In this document: in pieces, positions 17,887-26,944 of the stretch
Layout of the letters: each line of letters opens with the position of its first letter
Position numbering within the stretch: position 1 is the stretch's first letter
Assembly: GCA_049282355.1 (NCBI GenBank)
Contig: JBAPTW010000158.1
Coordinates: 1 to 64,000 of the forward strand
Source of the DNA: JAGTVB01 sp049282355
GTDB lineage: Bacteria > Pseudomonadota > Gammaproteobacteria > HK1
Reading direction: 5' to 3'
Length of the DNA: 64,000 nucleotides
The notes under the pieces: model-generated
Databases searched by the model: none
The model's input: the letters and a program-made list of their open reading frames with translations, nothing else
What the model was told of the DNA's origin: nothing
Translations under genes and position numbers: made by a program

Positions 17887-18752
17887 TTCGGCGGCACCAT
17901 CATCAGCTCTTCCAAATAATCCGCCGCCGGATAATTGAAAGGCACCGGCCCGTCAGGCAGGCCACGCAGAAACTGGGTCACCCACTCTGAATCGGTGGCA
18001 CCCAAGCTTTCCGGCGTCCCATGTCCGACCACTTTTCCGCCCGAGAGCACATAAGCATTGTCAGCGATGGCCAATGTTTCCTGCACATCGTGGGATACCA
18101 CGATGCTAGTCAACCCCAGGGCATCGTTGAGGCGACGGATGAGCTGCACCAAAACCCCCATGGTGATTGGATCCTGACCGGTGAAGGGCTCATCGTACAT
18201 GATCATCATTGGGTCCAGGGCGATGGCGCGGGCCAGGGCGACCCGTCGCTTCATGCCCCCCGACAGCTCCTGCGGCATGAGATCTCGCGCACCCCGCAGT
18301 CCGACCGCTTCCAACTTCATCAGTACCAGGTCGCGAATAAGCCGCTCTGGCAACTGGGTGTGCTCGCGCAGCGGAAAGGCCACATTGTCAAAGACGCTGA
18401 GGTCGGTAAACAGTGCGCCGCTTTGAAACAGCACTCCGATGCGTTTTCGCAGGCCGAACAGCCGGCCACGAGAGAGGCTATGCACGTCCAGGCCGTCCAC
18501 CCGTATGGCGCCCTGATGCGGTCTCAGCTGGCCGGCGATGAGCTGCAGCAGGGTGGTTTTGCCGGTGCCGCTGGGCCCCATAATAGCCGTGACCTGGCCG
18601 CGGGCGATGTCGATATCGATGCCGGAAAAAATCATCTTGCCGCGGCGGGAAAAGTGCAGACCCTGGATCGAGACCAAGGGTCCAGGATCATCTTCACTGC
18701 GTGCATTGCCTGTTATGGTTGCTCGCTGCGCTCTGCCAGTCGCCTCAGTCAT
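17883..18752 (-). CDS. mlaF: lipid ABC transporter ATP-binding protein MlaF
   Basis: The 289-aa ATPase shows Walker A GPSGTGKTTLLQLIAG, the signature LSGGMKRRVALARA, Walker B MMIMYDEPFTGQDP and the switch His in VVSHD. It drives the MlaFEDB complex. The open frame extends further, but the ATG at 18752 with AAAGGCAG upstream fits. The first ~20 residues before PLVSIQGLHFSR are not part of the ABC domain. Confidence 0.95.
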   Translation of the reverse strand: MTEATGRAQRATITGNARSEDDPGPLVSIQGLHFSRRGKMIFSGIDIDIARGQVTAIMGPSGTGKTTLLQLIAGQLRPHQGAIRVDGLDVHSLSRGRLFGLRKRIGVLFQSGALFTDLSVFDNVAFPLREHTQLPERLIRDLVLMKLEAVGLRGARDLMPQELSGGMKRRVALARAIALDPMMIMYDEPFTGQDPITMGVLVQLIRRLNDALGLTSIVVSHDVQETLAIADNAYVLSGGKVVGHGTPESLGATDSEWVTQFLRGLPDGPVPFNYPAADYLEELMMVPPK

Positions 18753-18786
18753 CAGTCTGCCTTTGCCAACAACGCCCCGAGAAACG

Positions 18787-19503
18787 TCAACCACCCAATA
18801 GCTCAACCAGGATCCGCGACTGCTGCATGGCATGAAGCGAAGGCGGACAGCTCGCAAAGCACAGCGTGGCACGCTCAGCCTGCTTCGCGTATGCCATGAA
18901 CGCCTCGATCTGGCGGCGCAGCCCAGGCAAATCCGCAGGAGAACCCCGTACCAGGCCAAGGCAACCCGGATAACCTTGCCCCGTCGCTTTCAGCCCCGGA
19001 TACCAACACTGGTGAAGATTTCCCAACGCCGGGACAACGAATCCCACCGGCAACGTCACACCTTCCCGGCCAGCCAGGGTGTGGACAACAAAGCGCTCAC
19101 CCAGCGCCTCAATCCAGTGCGCAAAAGCGGGCTCGCGGCGCCGGGCAAAGCCGAGTAGCAACAGGCCGGCGATGCGATCCACAAGCGGTTCCAGCCACCG
19201 CAGCAGCGCCGCCACTCCGCCCGATCGAAAGCGCTCGACGAGCCGCACACTGATCTCCAAAAAGAAACGAAACTCCTCGTGAGTATCCGTATGCCACTCG
19301 GCCAAGTTCGAGGGCTCGGCGCGCAATAAAACCCGACCGGGCACGAGCACGCTGCGGAAATGATTGGCATAAAAGGTCAGTCGCCACTCCCGGGGCAGGT
19401 CCAACGGAAAAAAGTCCCCACCCCACGCATCGTGATCCCAGCCGCGTGCAGCAACATCAATATCACGCCGAAAAGGTACTGTCGCCGTGTCGCTCGTACT
19501 CAC
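18787..19503 (-). CDS. DUF72/YecE-like protein
   Basis: The protein of about 238 aa resembles DUF72: ARGWDHDAWGGDFFP near the N-terminus, FYANHF, and EWHTDTHEEFRFFLEIS, the position where DUF72 has its W...FRF block. The function of the family is unknown. The start is unclear: a GTG at 19503 or a TTG at 19533 in this frame. The best ribosome binding site (GAGAGGAG) instead serves an ATG at 19528 in another frame, entered separately. It sits between secF and mlaF, where I know of no conserved partner. Confidence 0.55.
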   Translation of the reverse strand: MSTSDTATVPFRRDIDVAARGWDHDAWGGDFFPLDLPREWRLTFYANHFRSVLVPGRVLLRAEPSNLAEWHTDTHEEFRFFLEISVRLVERFRSGGVAALLRWLEPLVDRIAGLLLLGFARRREPAFAHWIEALGERFVVHTLAGREGVTLPVGFVVPALGNLHQCWYPGLKATGQGYPGCLGLVRGSPADLPGLRRQIEAFMAYAKQAERATLCFASCPPSLHAMQQSRILVELLGG

Positions 19504-19528
19504 GCCGCTCGATGTAATGCAACGCCAT
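19463..19528 (-). CDS. possible 21-aa leader ORF or frameshifted start of the DUF72-like gene
   Basis: An ATG at 19528 follows GAGAGGAG by 5 nt, the strongest ribosome binding site in the secF-mlaF gap. It encodes only 21 residues (MALHYIERREYERHGDSTFSA is not a family I know) and stops inside the next gene in a different frame. It could be a coupling leader peptide, or the true N-terminus cut off by a frameshift. Confidence 0.3.
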   Translation of the reverse strand: MALHYIERREYERHGDSTFSA

Positions 19529-19551
19529 GGCAACTCCTCTCGGGAGAGCTT

Positions 19552-20490
19552 CTAAGGTCTTGCATCGACCTCCGAACCTTCCTTGCGTGCGAGCGTGAAG
19601 TCGGCCTTGCTAACCCCCAGGGCAAGCGTTATCGGGCTGGCGATGTAAATAGAGGAATAGGTGCCGACTACGATACCGATAATAAGGGCAGTGGCAAAAC
19701 CATGGATCAGCTCCCCACCGAAGACAAACAGCGCCACCAACACCAGCAGCGTGGTGCCCGAGGTCATCAGGGTCCGAGACAGCGTCTGGTTGACCGAGGT
19801 ATTGATGATGACCGTCGCCGTTCCCTTGCGCATCTTGCGGAAATTTTCGCGAATACGGTCGAAAACGACGATGGTGTCGTTAAGGGAATACCCGATGACC
19901 GCAAGAATAGCGGCAAGCACTGTCAAGTCGAACCCGAGCCCGAATAAGGAAAAGAAACCCAGCGTCAGAAGGCTATCGTGCACCAGGGCGGCCACAGCAC
20001 CAATAGCAAAGCGGTATTCGAAACGCAATGCCACATACACCAGGATCCCACCGAGCGCGATGAGCATCGCGAGCCCTCCATCTTCGCGCAGCTCCTCGCC
20101 CACCTGCGGGCCGACGAACTCCACGCGTCGCAGATCGAGCGTCTCGCCGCTGGCCGTCTGCAGAGCCTCGAAGATGCGACCGCTAAGCTCAGCCTTACTC
20201 ACCCCTTCTCTGGGAGCCACCCGCACCAAAATATCGTGAGCGGTTCCGTAGTGCTGGACGATGGCATCTCGATAGCCGGCATCGGTAAGCGTCGCTCGCA
20301 CTTCGCCGAGGTCCGTGGGCTGTGGATAGCCGATTTCGATCAGTGTCCCGCCGGTAAAATCGATACCGAAATTAAGCCCGCGCACAGCAAAGGACCCCAG
20401 CGCAATCAGCATCAGCAAAGCGGACAGCACCGCCGCGGCCAGGCGGCTAGCCATGAAATCAATATGGGTTGTTTTCTTAAAAAACTCCAT
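19552..20490 (-). CDS. secF: protein translocase subunit SecF
   Basis: This 312-aa, six-helix partner of SecD helps pull exported proteins through SecYEG using the proton gradient. The N-terminus carries FGIDFTGGTLIEIGYP after helix 1, and the C-terminal half contains VIGYSLNDTIVVFDRIREN, the conserved SecF motif. It is separated from secD by 59 bp in the yajC-secD-secF order. Confidence 0.96.
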   Translation of the reverse strand: MEFFKKTTHIDFMASRLAAAVLSALLMLIALGSFAVRGLNFGIDFTGGTLIEIGYPQPTDLGEVRATLTDAGYRDAIVQHYGTAHDILVRVAPREGVSKAELSGRIFEALQTASGETLDLRRVEFVGPQVGEELREDGGLAMLIALGGILVYVALRFEYRFAIGAVAALVHDSLLTLGFFSLFGLGFDLTVLAAILAVIGYSLNDTIVVFDRIRENFRKMRKGTATVIINTSVNQTLSRTLMTSGTTLLVLVALFVFGGELIHGFATALIIGIVVGTYSSIYIASPITLALGVSKADFTLARKEGSEVDARP

Positions 20491-20549
20491 CCAAAAGCGC
20501 CTTCATTTGAATCCGTTTTTGCCCGCAGCGCACCCTGCCATCGGCGCCC

Positions 20550-22403
20550 CTAGATGGAAAGCCCTGCCAGCCGACGCCCGCCGTAGATGAGGTTGACGAC
20601 GGCCCGCGTGCCCATGATGGCGGTAAACATCGAGGTCAGAATCCCGATGGACAGCGTCACCGCAAATCCCTTGATGGGACCGGTGCCAAAGCCGAATAAC
20701 ACCACGGCGGCAATCAAGGTCGTGATGTTGGCATCCGCAATGGTGGAAAAGGCCTTCTCGTAGCCGGCGTGGATACTCGCTTGTGGCGAATTCCCGTTGC
20801 GTAACTCTTCGCGGATACGCTCAAAGATCAGCACATTGGCATCAACCGCCATGCCCACCGTCAGCACGATGCCGGCGATACCCGGCAGCGTTAGGGTCGC
20901 CTGCAGCAAAGAGAGGATGGCCACCAGAAGCACGAGGTTAAAGGTGAGCGCTAAATCCGCCACCAGCCCGAACACGCGATAATAAATCGCCATGAAAACA
21001 AGCACCAAGAGGAAACCGATGACCACCGAGCGAAAACCCTGGTTGATGTTCTCTCTGCCGAGGCTCGGGCCGATGGTCCGTTCCTCGATGATCTCGATCG
21101 GCGTGACCAATGCACCGGCACGCAGCAGCAGCGCCAGATTTCTTGCCTCCTCGGTGCTATCGAGCCCGGTAATTTGAAACCGCTTGCCGAGCCGCTCACG
21201 GATGGTGGCGACATTGATCACCTCCTCCACCACCCGTTTTCGCTTGACCGATTTACCATTGACGAGCTCGGTATCCGTCTTGTGCTCGATGAACACCACC
21301 GCCATGGCTTTCCCCACCTCGTCCTTGGTGCGTTCGGCAAAGATGCGCGCGCCTTTTCCGTCCAGCGTGATAAAGACCGCCGGCGAACCTGTCTGCGAAT
21401 CGATGCCCGAGGCCGCATCGGTGATGTAGTCGCCGGTGAGCATCACCGTGCGCTCCAGCAGGATGGGCCGCCCTTCCCGATCCTCATAGAGCCTTGCTCC
21501 GACAGGCACTCTCCCAGCCACTGCACTGGCCACATCACCGGCGTGTACCATGCGAAACTCGAGCGTGGCTGTTGCCCCGAGAATTTCCTTGGCCCGTGCG
21601 GTGTCTTGCACACCAGGGAGCTCGACCACAATGCGGTTGCTGCCCTGCTGCTGAATGACCGGCTCGGCAACGCCGAGCTCGTTGACACGATTGCGCAGCG
21701 TGGTGAGATTCTGTTGTATGGCAAACCGCTGCGTTTCTTGAGCGGCCTTTTCATTCAAACCGATCTGCAAGCGGTAACCTTCGGCATCGTCTTGGGCGGT
21801 CACCTTAAGCTCGGGGAACTCCCGAGCAATGCGCTCGGCAGCTTGTTCGCGCAGCGGCGCATCGCGGAAGCTCACTTCCACCCTATCCCCACTGCGGGCA
21901 ATGGTGCGGTAGCGGATTTTCTCGCTACGCAGAAAGGTACGAATGTCCCCTACATAGCGCTCGGCGGCCTGTTGTACCGCCGCTTCCATATCCACCGCCA
22001 GCAGGAAATGCACGCCACCGCGCAGATCCAAGCCGAGATACATCGGCAGCGCACCTAAACGGGTCAGCCATGCGGGGGTTGCCGGCGCAAGATTGAGCGC
22101 GACGACGTAATCTCCCCCCAATGCATCGCGCACCACGTCCCGGGCCTTTAGCTGGGTCTCAGTATCGGCAAATCGAACCAGCAAACGGTCAGCAGCGCGC
22201 TCAACGCGCTTCGGGGTAATACTGGCTTCCTTCAAGAGACGGGTGATTCGCTCCTCTAGGGCTTGATTGACCTCAGCCCCGCGGCTCGCGGAAACTTGAA
22301 TGGCTGGATCCTCACCATACAGATTAGGCAATGCGAAAAAAAGCGCTCCCACCAAGACGGTGAGCAACAGCAAGTACTTCCAGAGCGGATAACGATTCAA
22401 CAT
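20550..22403 (-). CDS. secD: protein translocase subunit SecD
   Basis: This 617-aa protein has helix 1 at about 8-26, a large periplasmic domain (P1 with LGLDLRGGVHFLLAVD) and a C-terminal block of five helices with VGMAVDANVLIFERIREEL. With SecF it forms an RND-like proton-driven motor for export. Length matches the family. Confidence 0.97.
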   Translation of the reverse strand: MLNRYPLWKYLLLLTVLVGALFFALPNLYGEDPAIQVSASRGAEVNQALEERITRLLKEASITPKRVERAADRLLVRFADTETQLKARDVVRDALGGDYVVALNLAPATPAWLTRLGALPMYLGLDLRGGVHFLLAVDMEAAVQQAAERYVGDIRTFLRSEKIRYRTIARSGDRVEVSFRDAPLREQAAERIAREFPELKVTAQDDAEGYRLQIGLNEKAAQETQRFAIQQNLTTLRNRVNELGVAEPVIQQQGSNRIVVELPGVQDTARAKEILGATATLEFRMVHAGDVASAVAGRVPVGARLYEDREGRPILLERTVMLTGDYITDAASGIDSQTGSPAVFITLDGKGARIFAERTKDEVGKAMAVVFIEHKTDTELVNGKSVKRKRVVEEVINVATIRERLGKRFQITGLDSTEEARNLALLLRAGALVTPIEIIEERTIGPSLGRENINQGFRSVVIGFLLVLVFMAIYYRVFGLVADLALTFNLVLLVAILSLLQATLTLPGIAGIVLTVGMAVDANVLIFERIREELRNGNSPQASIHAGYEKAFSTIADANITTLIAAVVLFGFGTGPIKGFAVTLSIGILTSMFTAIMGTRAVVNLIYGGRRLAGLSI

Positions 22404-22511
22404 CGGGGGTCGTTAGCAATCAGCTAGCAAATAACTGACGTCGTCCTTACACCGCCCGGCGGCGGCTCTATTGCTTCCCTTCAAGCCCCGTTGGCGCAGG
22501 ATCTCAGGATC

Positions 22512-22844
22512 TCATGAGGCTTTCAATGTGCCCTTTGGCATCAACGACGCCACCGCGTGGCGTTGTACCTTCACCTCCAATCCGTCGGCGATCTCGAGCG
22601 CAATGAAGTGCTCATCGACTTTATTGATACGCCCCAACAAGCCGCCGTTGGTGACCACCTCGTCTCCTTTGGCCAGCCCCTCCACCATCTTTTTCTGCTC
22701 TTTGGCGCGCTTCTGCTGCGGGCGGATAAGGAGGAAGTAAAAAACCACAAAGAGCAGGATGGGAAACAACAACGCCCCCCCGAAACCGGCATCAGTTGGC
22801 GCCGGCCCCTGCTGCGCAAACGCATCGGTTACCAAGAAACCCAT
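22512..22844 (-). CDS. yajC: preprotein translocase subunit YajC
   Basis: This 110-aa single-span protein associates with SecDF. The helix at about 25-45 (FPILLFVVFYFLLIRPQQKR) is followed by the KEQKKMVEGLAKGDEVVTNGG region typical of YajC. It is first in yajC-secD-secF and downstream of tgt, as in E. coli. Confidence 0.95.
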   Translation of the reverse strand: MGFLVTDAFAQQGPAPTDAGFGGALLFPILLFVVFYFLLIRPQQKRAKEQKKMVEGLAKGDEVVTNGGLLGRINKVDEHFIALEIADGLEVKVQRHAVASLMPKGTLKAS

Positions 22845-22962
22845 AACAAATCCTTGTGACGTACCTAACTACTTTAGCCGCGGGACATAGATTATGACAT
22901 CTACTCCGTCCCGGTGCGAGCCGTCTAAGACGCAATCTCCCGCCAGCACCTCGTTTCAACCT

Positions 22963-24099
22963 CTAGGGATGGGCAAAACGCTTGCCGTATGCTTCATCTT
23001 CGTTACGGGCAACCTCAAACGCAGCGATATAGGATTCCAGACGCCCCGTTCGCACGGCCTCACGCAAGCCTTTCAGCAATTCCTGATAATAATGCAAATT
23101 ATGCAGCGTATTGAGCCGGGCACCCAGCATTTCTCTGCACTTATCCAAATGGTGCAAATAGGCGCGACTGTAACGACAGCAGGTATAGCATGCGCATTGC
23201 TCGTCGATAGGGCGAAGGTCCGTCCGATAACGGCTGTTGCGAATGCGAATCACCCCCTGCCGGGCGTACAGATGACCGTTGCGCGCATTGCGCGTCGGCA
23301 GCACGCAGTCAAAGAGATCGATGCCGCGTGCCACGGCCGCTACGATATCGTCAGGTTGCCCAACGCCCATGAGATAACGGGGCGCCGGCACCGGCATGAG
23401 CGGTGCCAGGTCGTCCAAGACCGCGAGACGCTCCTCCTCGGGCTCCCCCACCGAAAGGCCACCCACGGCGTAGCCATCAAAACCGAATTCCACCAGCCCT
23501 TGCAAAGACTCCCGCCGAAGACAGGGATACATCCCGCCCTGGACGATACCGAACAGAGCACGGCGCTCATCTCCGTCCCAATAGGCTTGCCGGGAACGCA
23601 GCGCCCAGCGCAGCGATCGCCGCATCGATTCGCTGGCCTCACGTTCAGTCGCAGGATACGGGGTGCAGTCATCAAATACCATCGCGATATCGGCACCGAG
23701 CGCTCGCTGGACCGCCATTGAGCGCTCGGCATCGATGAATATCCGGGCACCGTCCACGGGGGAGCGAAAAGTGACACCAGTTTCGTCCAGGTCACGCCTA
23801 TTTCGCAAGCTGTAAACCTGAAAACCGCCCGAGTCGGTCAAAATGAGCCCGGGCCAATGCATGAAGCGGTGAAGCCCGCCATGCAACTGCACTACTTCCA
23901 CCCCGGGGCGTAGCATGAGGTGTAAAGTGTTGGCCACCAGCATAGAGGTGCCGGTAGCCCGCAGCTCTTCCGAGGTGACTCCTTTGACCGTGGCGTATGT
24001 GCCAACTGGCATAAAGGCGGGGGTTTCCACTATCGCACGCGCGAGCGTCAGCCGGCCAAATCGGGCGAGGCCATCGGTTGCCAACACTGCAAACTCCAT
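22963..24099 (-). CDS. tgt: queuine tRNA-ribosyltransferase
   Basis: This 378-aa zinc enzyme swaps guanine 34 for preQ1 in GUN-anticodon tRNAs. It shows the N-terminal block VETPAFMPVGTYATVKGV, the catalytic DSGGFQVYSL region, and the zinc ligands CACYTCCRYSRAYLHH near the C-terminus. An open frame extends upstream, but the ATG at 24099, 5 bp after the queA stop, matches the family start. It is coupled to queA, which acts on the tRNA base it inserts. Confidence 0.96.
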   Translation of the reverse strand: MEFAVLATDGLARFGRLTLARAIVETPAFMPVGTYATVKGVTSEELRATGTSMLVANTLHLMLRPGVEVVQLHGGLHRFMHWPGLILTDSGGFQVYSLRNRRDLDETGVTFRSPVDGARIFIDAERSMAVQRALGADIAMVFDDCTPYPATEREASESMRRSLRWALRSRQAYWDGDERRALFGIVQGGMYPCLRRESLQGLVEFGFDGYAVGGLSVGEPEEERLAVLDDLAPLMPVPAPRYLMGVGQPDDIVAAVARGIDLFDCVLPTRNARNGHLYARQGVIRIRNSRYRTDLRPIDEQCACYTCCRYSRAYLHHLDKCREMLGARLNTLHNLHYYQELLKGLREAVRTGRLESYIAAFEVARNEDEAYGKRFAHP

Positions 24100-24104
24100 G
24101 GCAA

Positions 24105-25136
24105 TCAGCGCGATCGGCGGGTCACAAACATGGCGTCTCCATAGCTGAAGAAGCGAAAACGGGCGGTCACGGCGTAGCGATAAGCATCGAGCACCAATTC
24201 CTGACCGGCAAAAGCACACACCAGCATCAGCAAGCTGGAGCGTGGTAGGTGAAAATTGGTTACCAAGGCGTCAACACATTGAAATTGAAAGCCCGGATAG
24301 ATGAAAAGCCGCGTATCACCGCGGAAGGGCCGCAGATCGCCGCTGCTGGCGGCGGTCTCTAATGCCCGTGCGGTGGTCGTCCCCACGGCCACCACCCGGC
24401 CCCCTCTGGCTCGCGTTTCGGCCACTGCGCAACACACGGCATCGGATACCTCCAAATATTCGCTGTGCAGGCGATGCGCCTCCACCCGCTCACCTCTCAG
24501 GGGCTGGAAAGTACCGGCGCCGACATGAAGCGTCACTGACACTTGCCTCACGCCCTTTTGTCGAATCGCCTCGAGCAGCGGCTCGTCGAAATGCAGTCCC
24601 GCCGTAGGCGCCGCCACCGAACCGTCGTACTCGGCATAAACTGTCTGATAGCGGCGACTGTCGAGCGACTCGGTAGAGCGCCGAATATAAGGTGGCAGGG
24701 GCACTGTGCCAAGGCGGGCCAGGAGCGCACCGATGTCTTCCGAGGCAACAAAGTCAAGCTCATAGAGATCATGCTTGCGACCCACCACTCGAGCGGTAAC
24801 CGTACTATCGAGCTCCAACACCGTGCCCGGGCGAACCGTTTTGTTGGCGCGAAGCAAGGCAAGCGCCCGACCACCCTCCAAAATGCGCTCGATCAGTACC
24901 TCAACGTGACCGCCGGTCAGCTTGCGCGCCGACAATCGAGCCTTGATGACACGCGTATTGTTAACGACCAGCAGGTCATGAGGATCGAGCAGCTGCAGCA
25001 GTGCGGGAAATAGTAACGCCTGTAAGGCACCGCTATTGCTCTCCAAGACCAACAGACGACTATCGGTACGCCTTGGGGTCGGATAGTGAGCGATCAGAGC
25101 CGGCGGCAGCGAGTAATCAAACTCGGCAACATGCAT
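24105..25136 (-). CDS. queA: S-adenosylmethionine:tRNA ribosyltransferase-isomerase
   Basis: QueA transfers and isomerises the ribosyl of SAM onto preQ1-tRNA to give epoxyqueuosine. The 343-aa protein starts MHVAEFDYSLPPALIAHYP and shows AAPTAGLHFDEPLLEAI and GTFQPLRGERVEAHRLHSE. The start at 25136 lies inside a perfect 14-bp palindrome (25127-25140), CAACATGCATGTTG, whose role, if any, is unknown. Confidence 0.96.
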   Translation of the reverse strand: MHVAEFDYSLPPALIAHYPTPRRTDSRLLVLESNSGALQALLFPALLQLLDPHDLLVVNNTRVIKARLSARKLTGGHVEVLIERILEGGRALALLRANKTVRPGTVLELDSTVTARVVGRKHDLYELDFVASEDIGALLARLGTVPLPPYIRRSTESLDSRRYQTVYAEYDGSVAAPTAGLHFDEPLLEAIRQKGVRQVSVTLHVGAGTFQPLRGERVEAHRLHSEYLEVSDAVCCAVAETRARGGRVVAVGTTTARALETAASSGDLRPFRGDTRLFIYPGFQFQCVDALVTNFHLPRSSLLMLVCAFAGQELVLDAYRYAVTARFRFFSYGDAMFVTRRSR

Positions 25137-25499
25137 GTTGACCACTATCGGGAAGGCACGGCCCACGGCCTCGGCGCTACCAACCCATCGGTGAGCCACA
25201 GGCATGTTGGAAACGGGAAAGCGATGCGCTTGAACGCGCTATGAGTCAAGCACACGGCCAACCTGCCGAAGCATCCAGGCATTGATAGAAAACTACCGCC
25301 CCCTGGCAAGAAAACCGATTTATGGCGCTGCCTTCCCCACTGGAACAAAAAATGAGATCGAAGGCTACCAAACTCTGGCTGCCTTGCACAAGAACGCGGC
25401 TTCGCCCCAAGTCGCCATGAGGATGCTGCTAACGCCCGCTGGCCTTTTGCTGCACGGCCGCGAAGCGGGGGTTGCCGCGGCGATGGCAGAATTGAAGTA
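25137..25499. other. 363-bp gap upstream of queA
   Basis: Nothing here can be assigned. A plus-strand frame (25282-25506, TTG start) ends in a coding-looking stretch LLTPAGLLLHGREAGVAAA but has no ribosome binding site or known homology. It may be a gene remnant. The queA promoter should lie near 25140-25200. Confidence 0.3.
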
Positions 25500-25829
25500 C
25501 TACTGAGTCCCCTGCACCTCCCAGATGAGAGACTCGGTGACATTTGGCACCGCCAAACCAATAGCCGGTGGTCCCACTTGAAACCCACTCGACTTCAGCT
25601 GCGCAATGAATGGTACACAGAGTTCCCCGGGGCTGACAATGGCAGTGGCGCTACTAAAATCGAATAACCGCACGCGCAGCTCGGTCCCCTCAGCAGCACA
25701 GACCAGCACACCGTAGGCGACACCGGGAAGCGGTGACGAATCGACGACAGTACCAACGGCACTTGCCGTACTGGTCAAAAGCCCTATGCTCATGGACAGC
25801 AAAAACCGTTTGGCAGCACAGCTCGTCAT
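25500..25829 (-). CDS. hypothetical secreted protein, 109 aa
   Basis: The N-terminus has a signal peptide (KRFLLSMSIGLLTSTASA) with a cleavage site near residue 24, so the protein is likely periplasmic. The mature part has two Cys (in VLVCAAEG and ELCVPF) that could form a disulfide. An excellent ribosome binding site (GAGGAGG, 7 nt upstream of the ATG) supports it as a real gene. No family is recognised and it has no clear operon partner. Confidence 0.6.
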   Translation of the reverse strand: MTSCAAKRFLLSMSIGLLTSTASAVGTVVDSSPLPGVAYGVLVCAAEGTELRVRLFDFSSATAIVSPGELCVPFIAQLKSSGFQVGPPAIGLAVPNVTESLIWEVQGTQ

Positions 25830-26090
25830 CCCGATTCCTCCTCTGGTAGAGATAAGTTATGATGGCTGTGAGAAAGCAGGAGTCATATTAACACCGCGAA
25901 CAGCAAATACGTCAATATTATGACGATATTTGCCTCGCCCAAACAAGGGGGAGCGGAATGAACCACCAAGCTTTGGCCTCGCCAATGAGCACAACTTATC
26001 GCCGATAACCAACGGCAGACACAAACCCGGGGTAACGTTCTGTGAACCAAGCCGCGATGTGAGCGGCTTTCTCCTTCGCGAGGGATTTCT

Positions 26091-26096
26091 TATACT
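26091..26096 (+). promoter_or_regulatory. candidate -10 box of tRNA-Leu
   Basis: TATACT lies 11 bp before the tRNA-Leu gene. No good -35 hexamer is seen 16-18 bp upstream. Because the first cassette gene begins 12 nt after the tRNA, this promoter may also serve it. Confidence 0.4.
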
Positions 26097-26107
26097 ACGT
26101 AACGCCC

Positions 26108-26194
26108 GCCGAGGTGGCGAAATCGGTAGACGCGCCAGACTCAAAATCTGGTAGGGGAAACCCTGTGAGAGTTCGAGTCTCTCCCTCGGCACCA
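26108..26194 (+). tRNA. tRNA-Leu (anticodon CAA)
   Basis: This 87-nt class-II tRNA has an encoded CCA. The acceptor GCCGAGG pairs with CCTCGGC, the anticodon loop is CTCAAAA within a CCAGA/TCTGG stem, giving CAA for UUG codons, the variable arm is long and the T-loop is GTTCGAGTC. The last 35 nt before the CA end (26158-26192) are repeated exactly at 28273-28307, marking it as the integration site of a mobile element. Confidence 0.96.
26158..26192 (+). repeat. 35-bp direct repeat, left copy (attL-like, in tRNA-Leu)
   Basis: This segment covers the variable arm, T arm and 3' acceptor strand of tRNA-Leu. The identical right copy is at 28273-28307, about 2.1 kb away in the same orientation. Tyrosine recombinases typically use the 3' half of a tRNA gene as att core. 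Confidence 0.85.
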
Positions 26195-26206
26195 TAGAAC
26201 AAGATC

Positions 26207-26944
26207 ATGATAGGAAAACGTCATCTTTCGAATGCGCCGATCAAGGAGGCGCTAATCGACATCCAGGTGGCGCTATCCGGCGCGTTGGCCACCGAAGCCC
26301 TCGATTCCAAGTACGAGCGATTGGCAAGCGACTATCCCAAGCATGAAACGTTGCAAAGGGGTGAGTTCGGGCTACATTACAGTGAAGGTCAGCCGACTAA
26401 GGCAGCTATAAGCCATAGCCTAGTTGGGTACCGTTACACCTCGCAAGACGGAAAACATGTTGTCCAGTTCCGGCGGGACGGGTATACCTTCAGTCGCTTG
26501 GAGCCCTATCACACTTGGGAAGAGATGAAGGAAGAAGCGGCCCGGCTTTGGCAAGCGTACGTTGAAGCCGCCACGCCGAGCGTGATCACACGCATTGCCA
26601 CACGCTATGTGAACGTGATGGAGCTCCCGCTTCCCACTGAACTTGCACAGTACTTGACGGCTCCGCCAGCTATTCCACTGGGGCTGAACCAAGAATTGAG
26701 CGGTTTTTTTTCGCGCGTGGAAATACGAGAACCGTCGATTAAGGCCCGGGGGATTATTACGCAGGTCTTAGAGAGTGGGCGCGAGGATTATGCCTCGGTG
26801 GTGTTAGACATTGACGTATTCATGACCAGACAATTCGAAGTGGAGAATGATGAGCACTGGCAGTGCCTGGATAAGTTGCGCGACTTCAAGAATACCGTAT
26901 TCTTCAAAAGCATTACTCAAACGGCAGCGGAGCAATTTAAATGA
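26207..26944 (+). CDS. TIGR04255 family protein (cassette gene A)
   Basis: The 245-aa protein fits the sporadically distributed TIGR04255 family: HLSNAPIKEALIDIQVAL at the start, VVQFRRDGYTFSRLEPY (about 85-101), ITRIATRYVNVMELPLP (about 127-143), VVLDIDVF and FKNTVFFKSIT near the end. No catalytic motif is evident and function is unknown. It begins 12 nt after tRNA-Leu without a clear ribosome binding site and overlaps gene B by ATGA, so A and B are coupled. It is the first cargo gene of the tRNA-Leu island. Confidence 0.85.
   Translation: MIGKRHLSNAPIKEALIDIQVALSGALATEALDSKYERLASDYPKHETLQRGEFGLHYSEGQPTKAAISHSLVGYRYTSQDGKHVVQFRRDGYTFSRLEPYHTWEEMKEEAARLWQAYVEAATPSVITRIATRYVNVMELPLPTELAQYLTAPPAIPLGLNQELSGFFSRVEIREPSIKARGIITQVLESGREDYASVVLDIDVFMTRQFEVENDEHWQCLDKLRDFKNTVFFKSITQTAAEQFK

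Noticed and set aside
25282..25506. 74-aa plus-strand open frame between queA and the secreted protein gene
   Set aside because: TTG start without ribosome binding site; the gene at 25500 on the other strand has much better signals. Could be a remnant.
25857..26195. 112-aa minus-strand open frame (RERLELSQGFPYQI...) across tRNA-Leu
   Set aside because: It is the antisense of the tRNA-Leu gene, a well-known false protein in databases.
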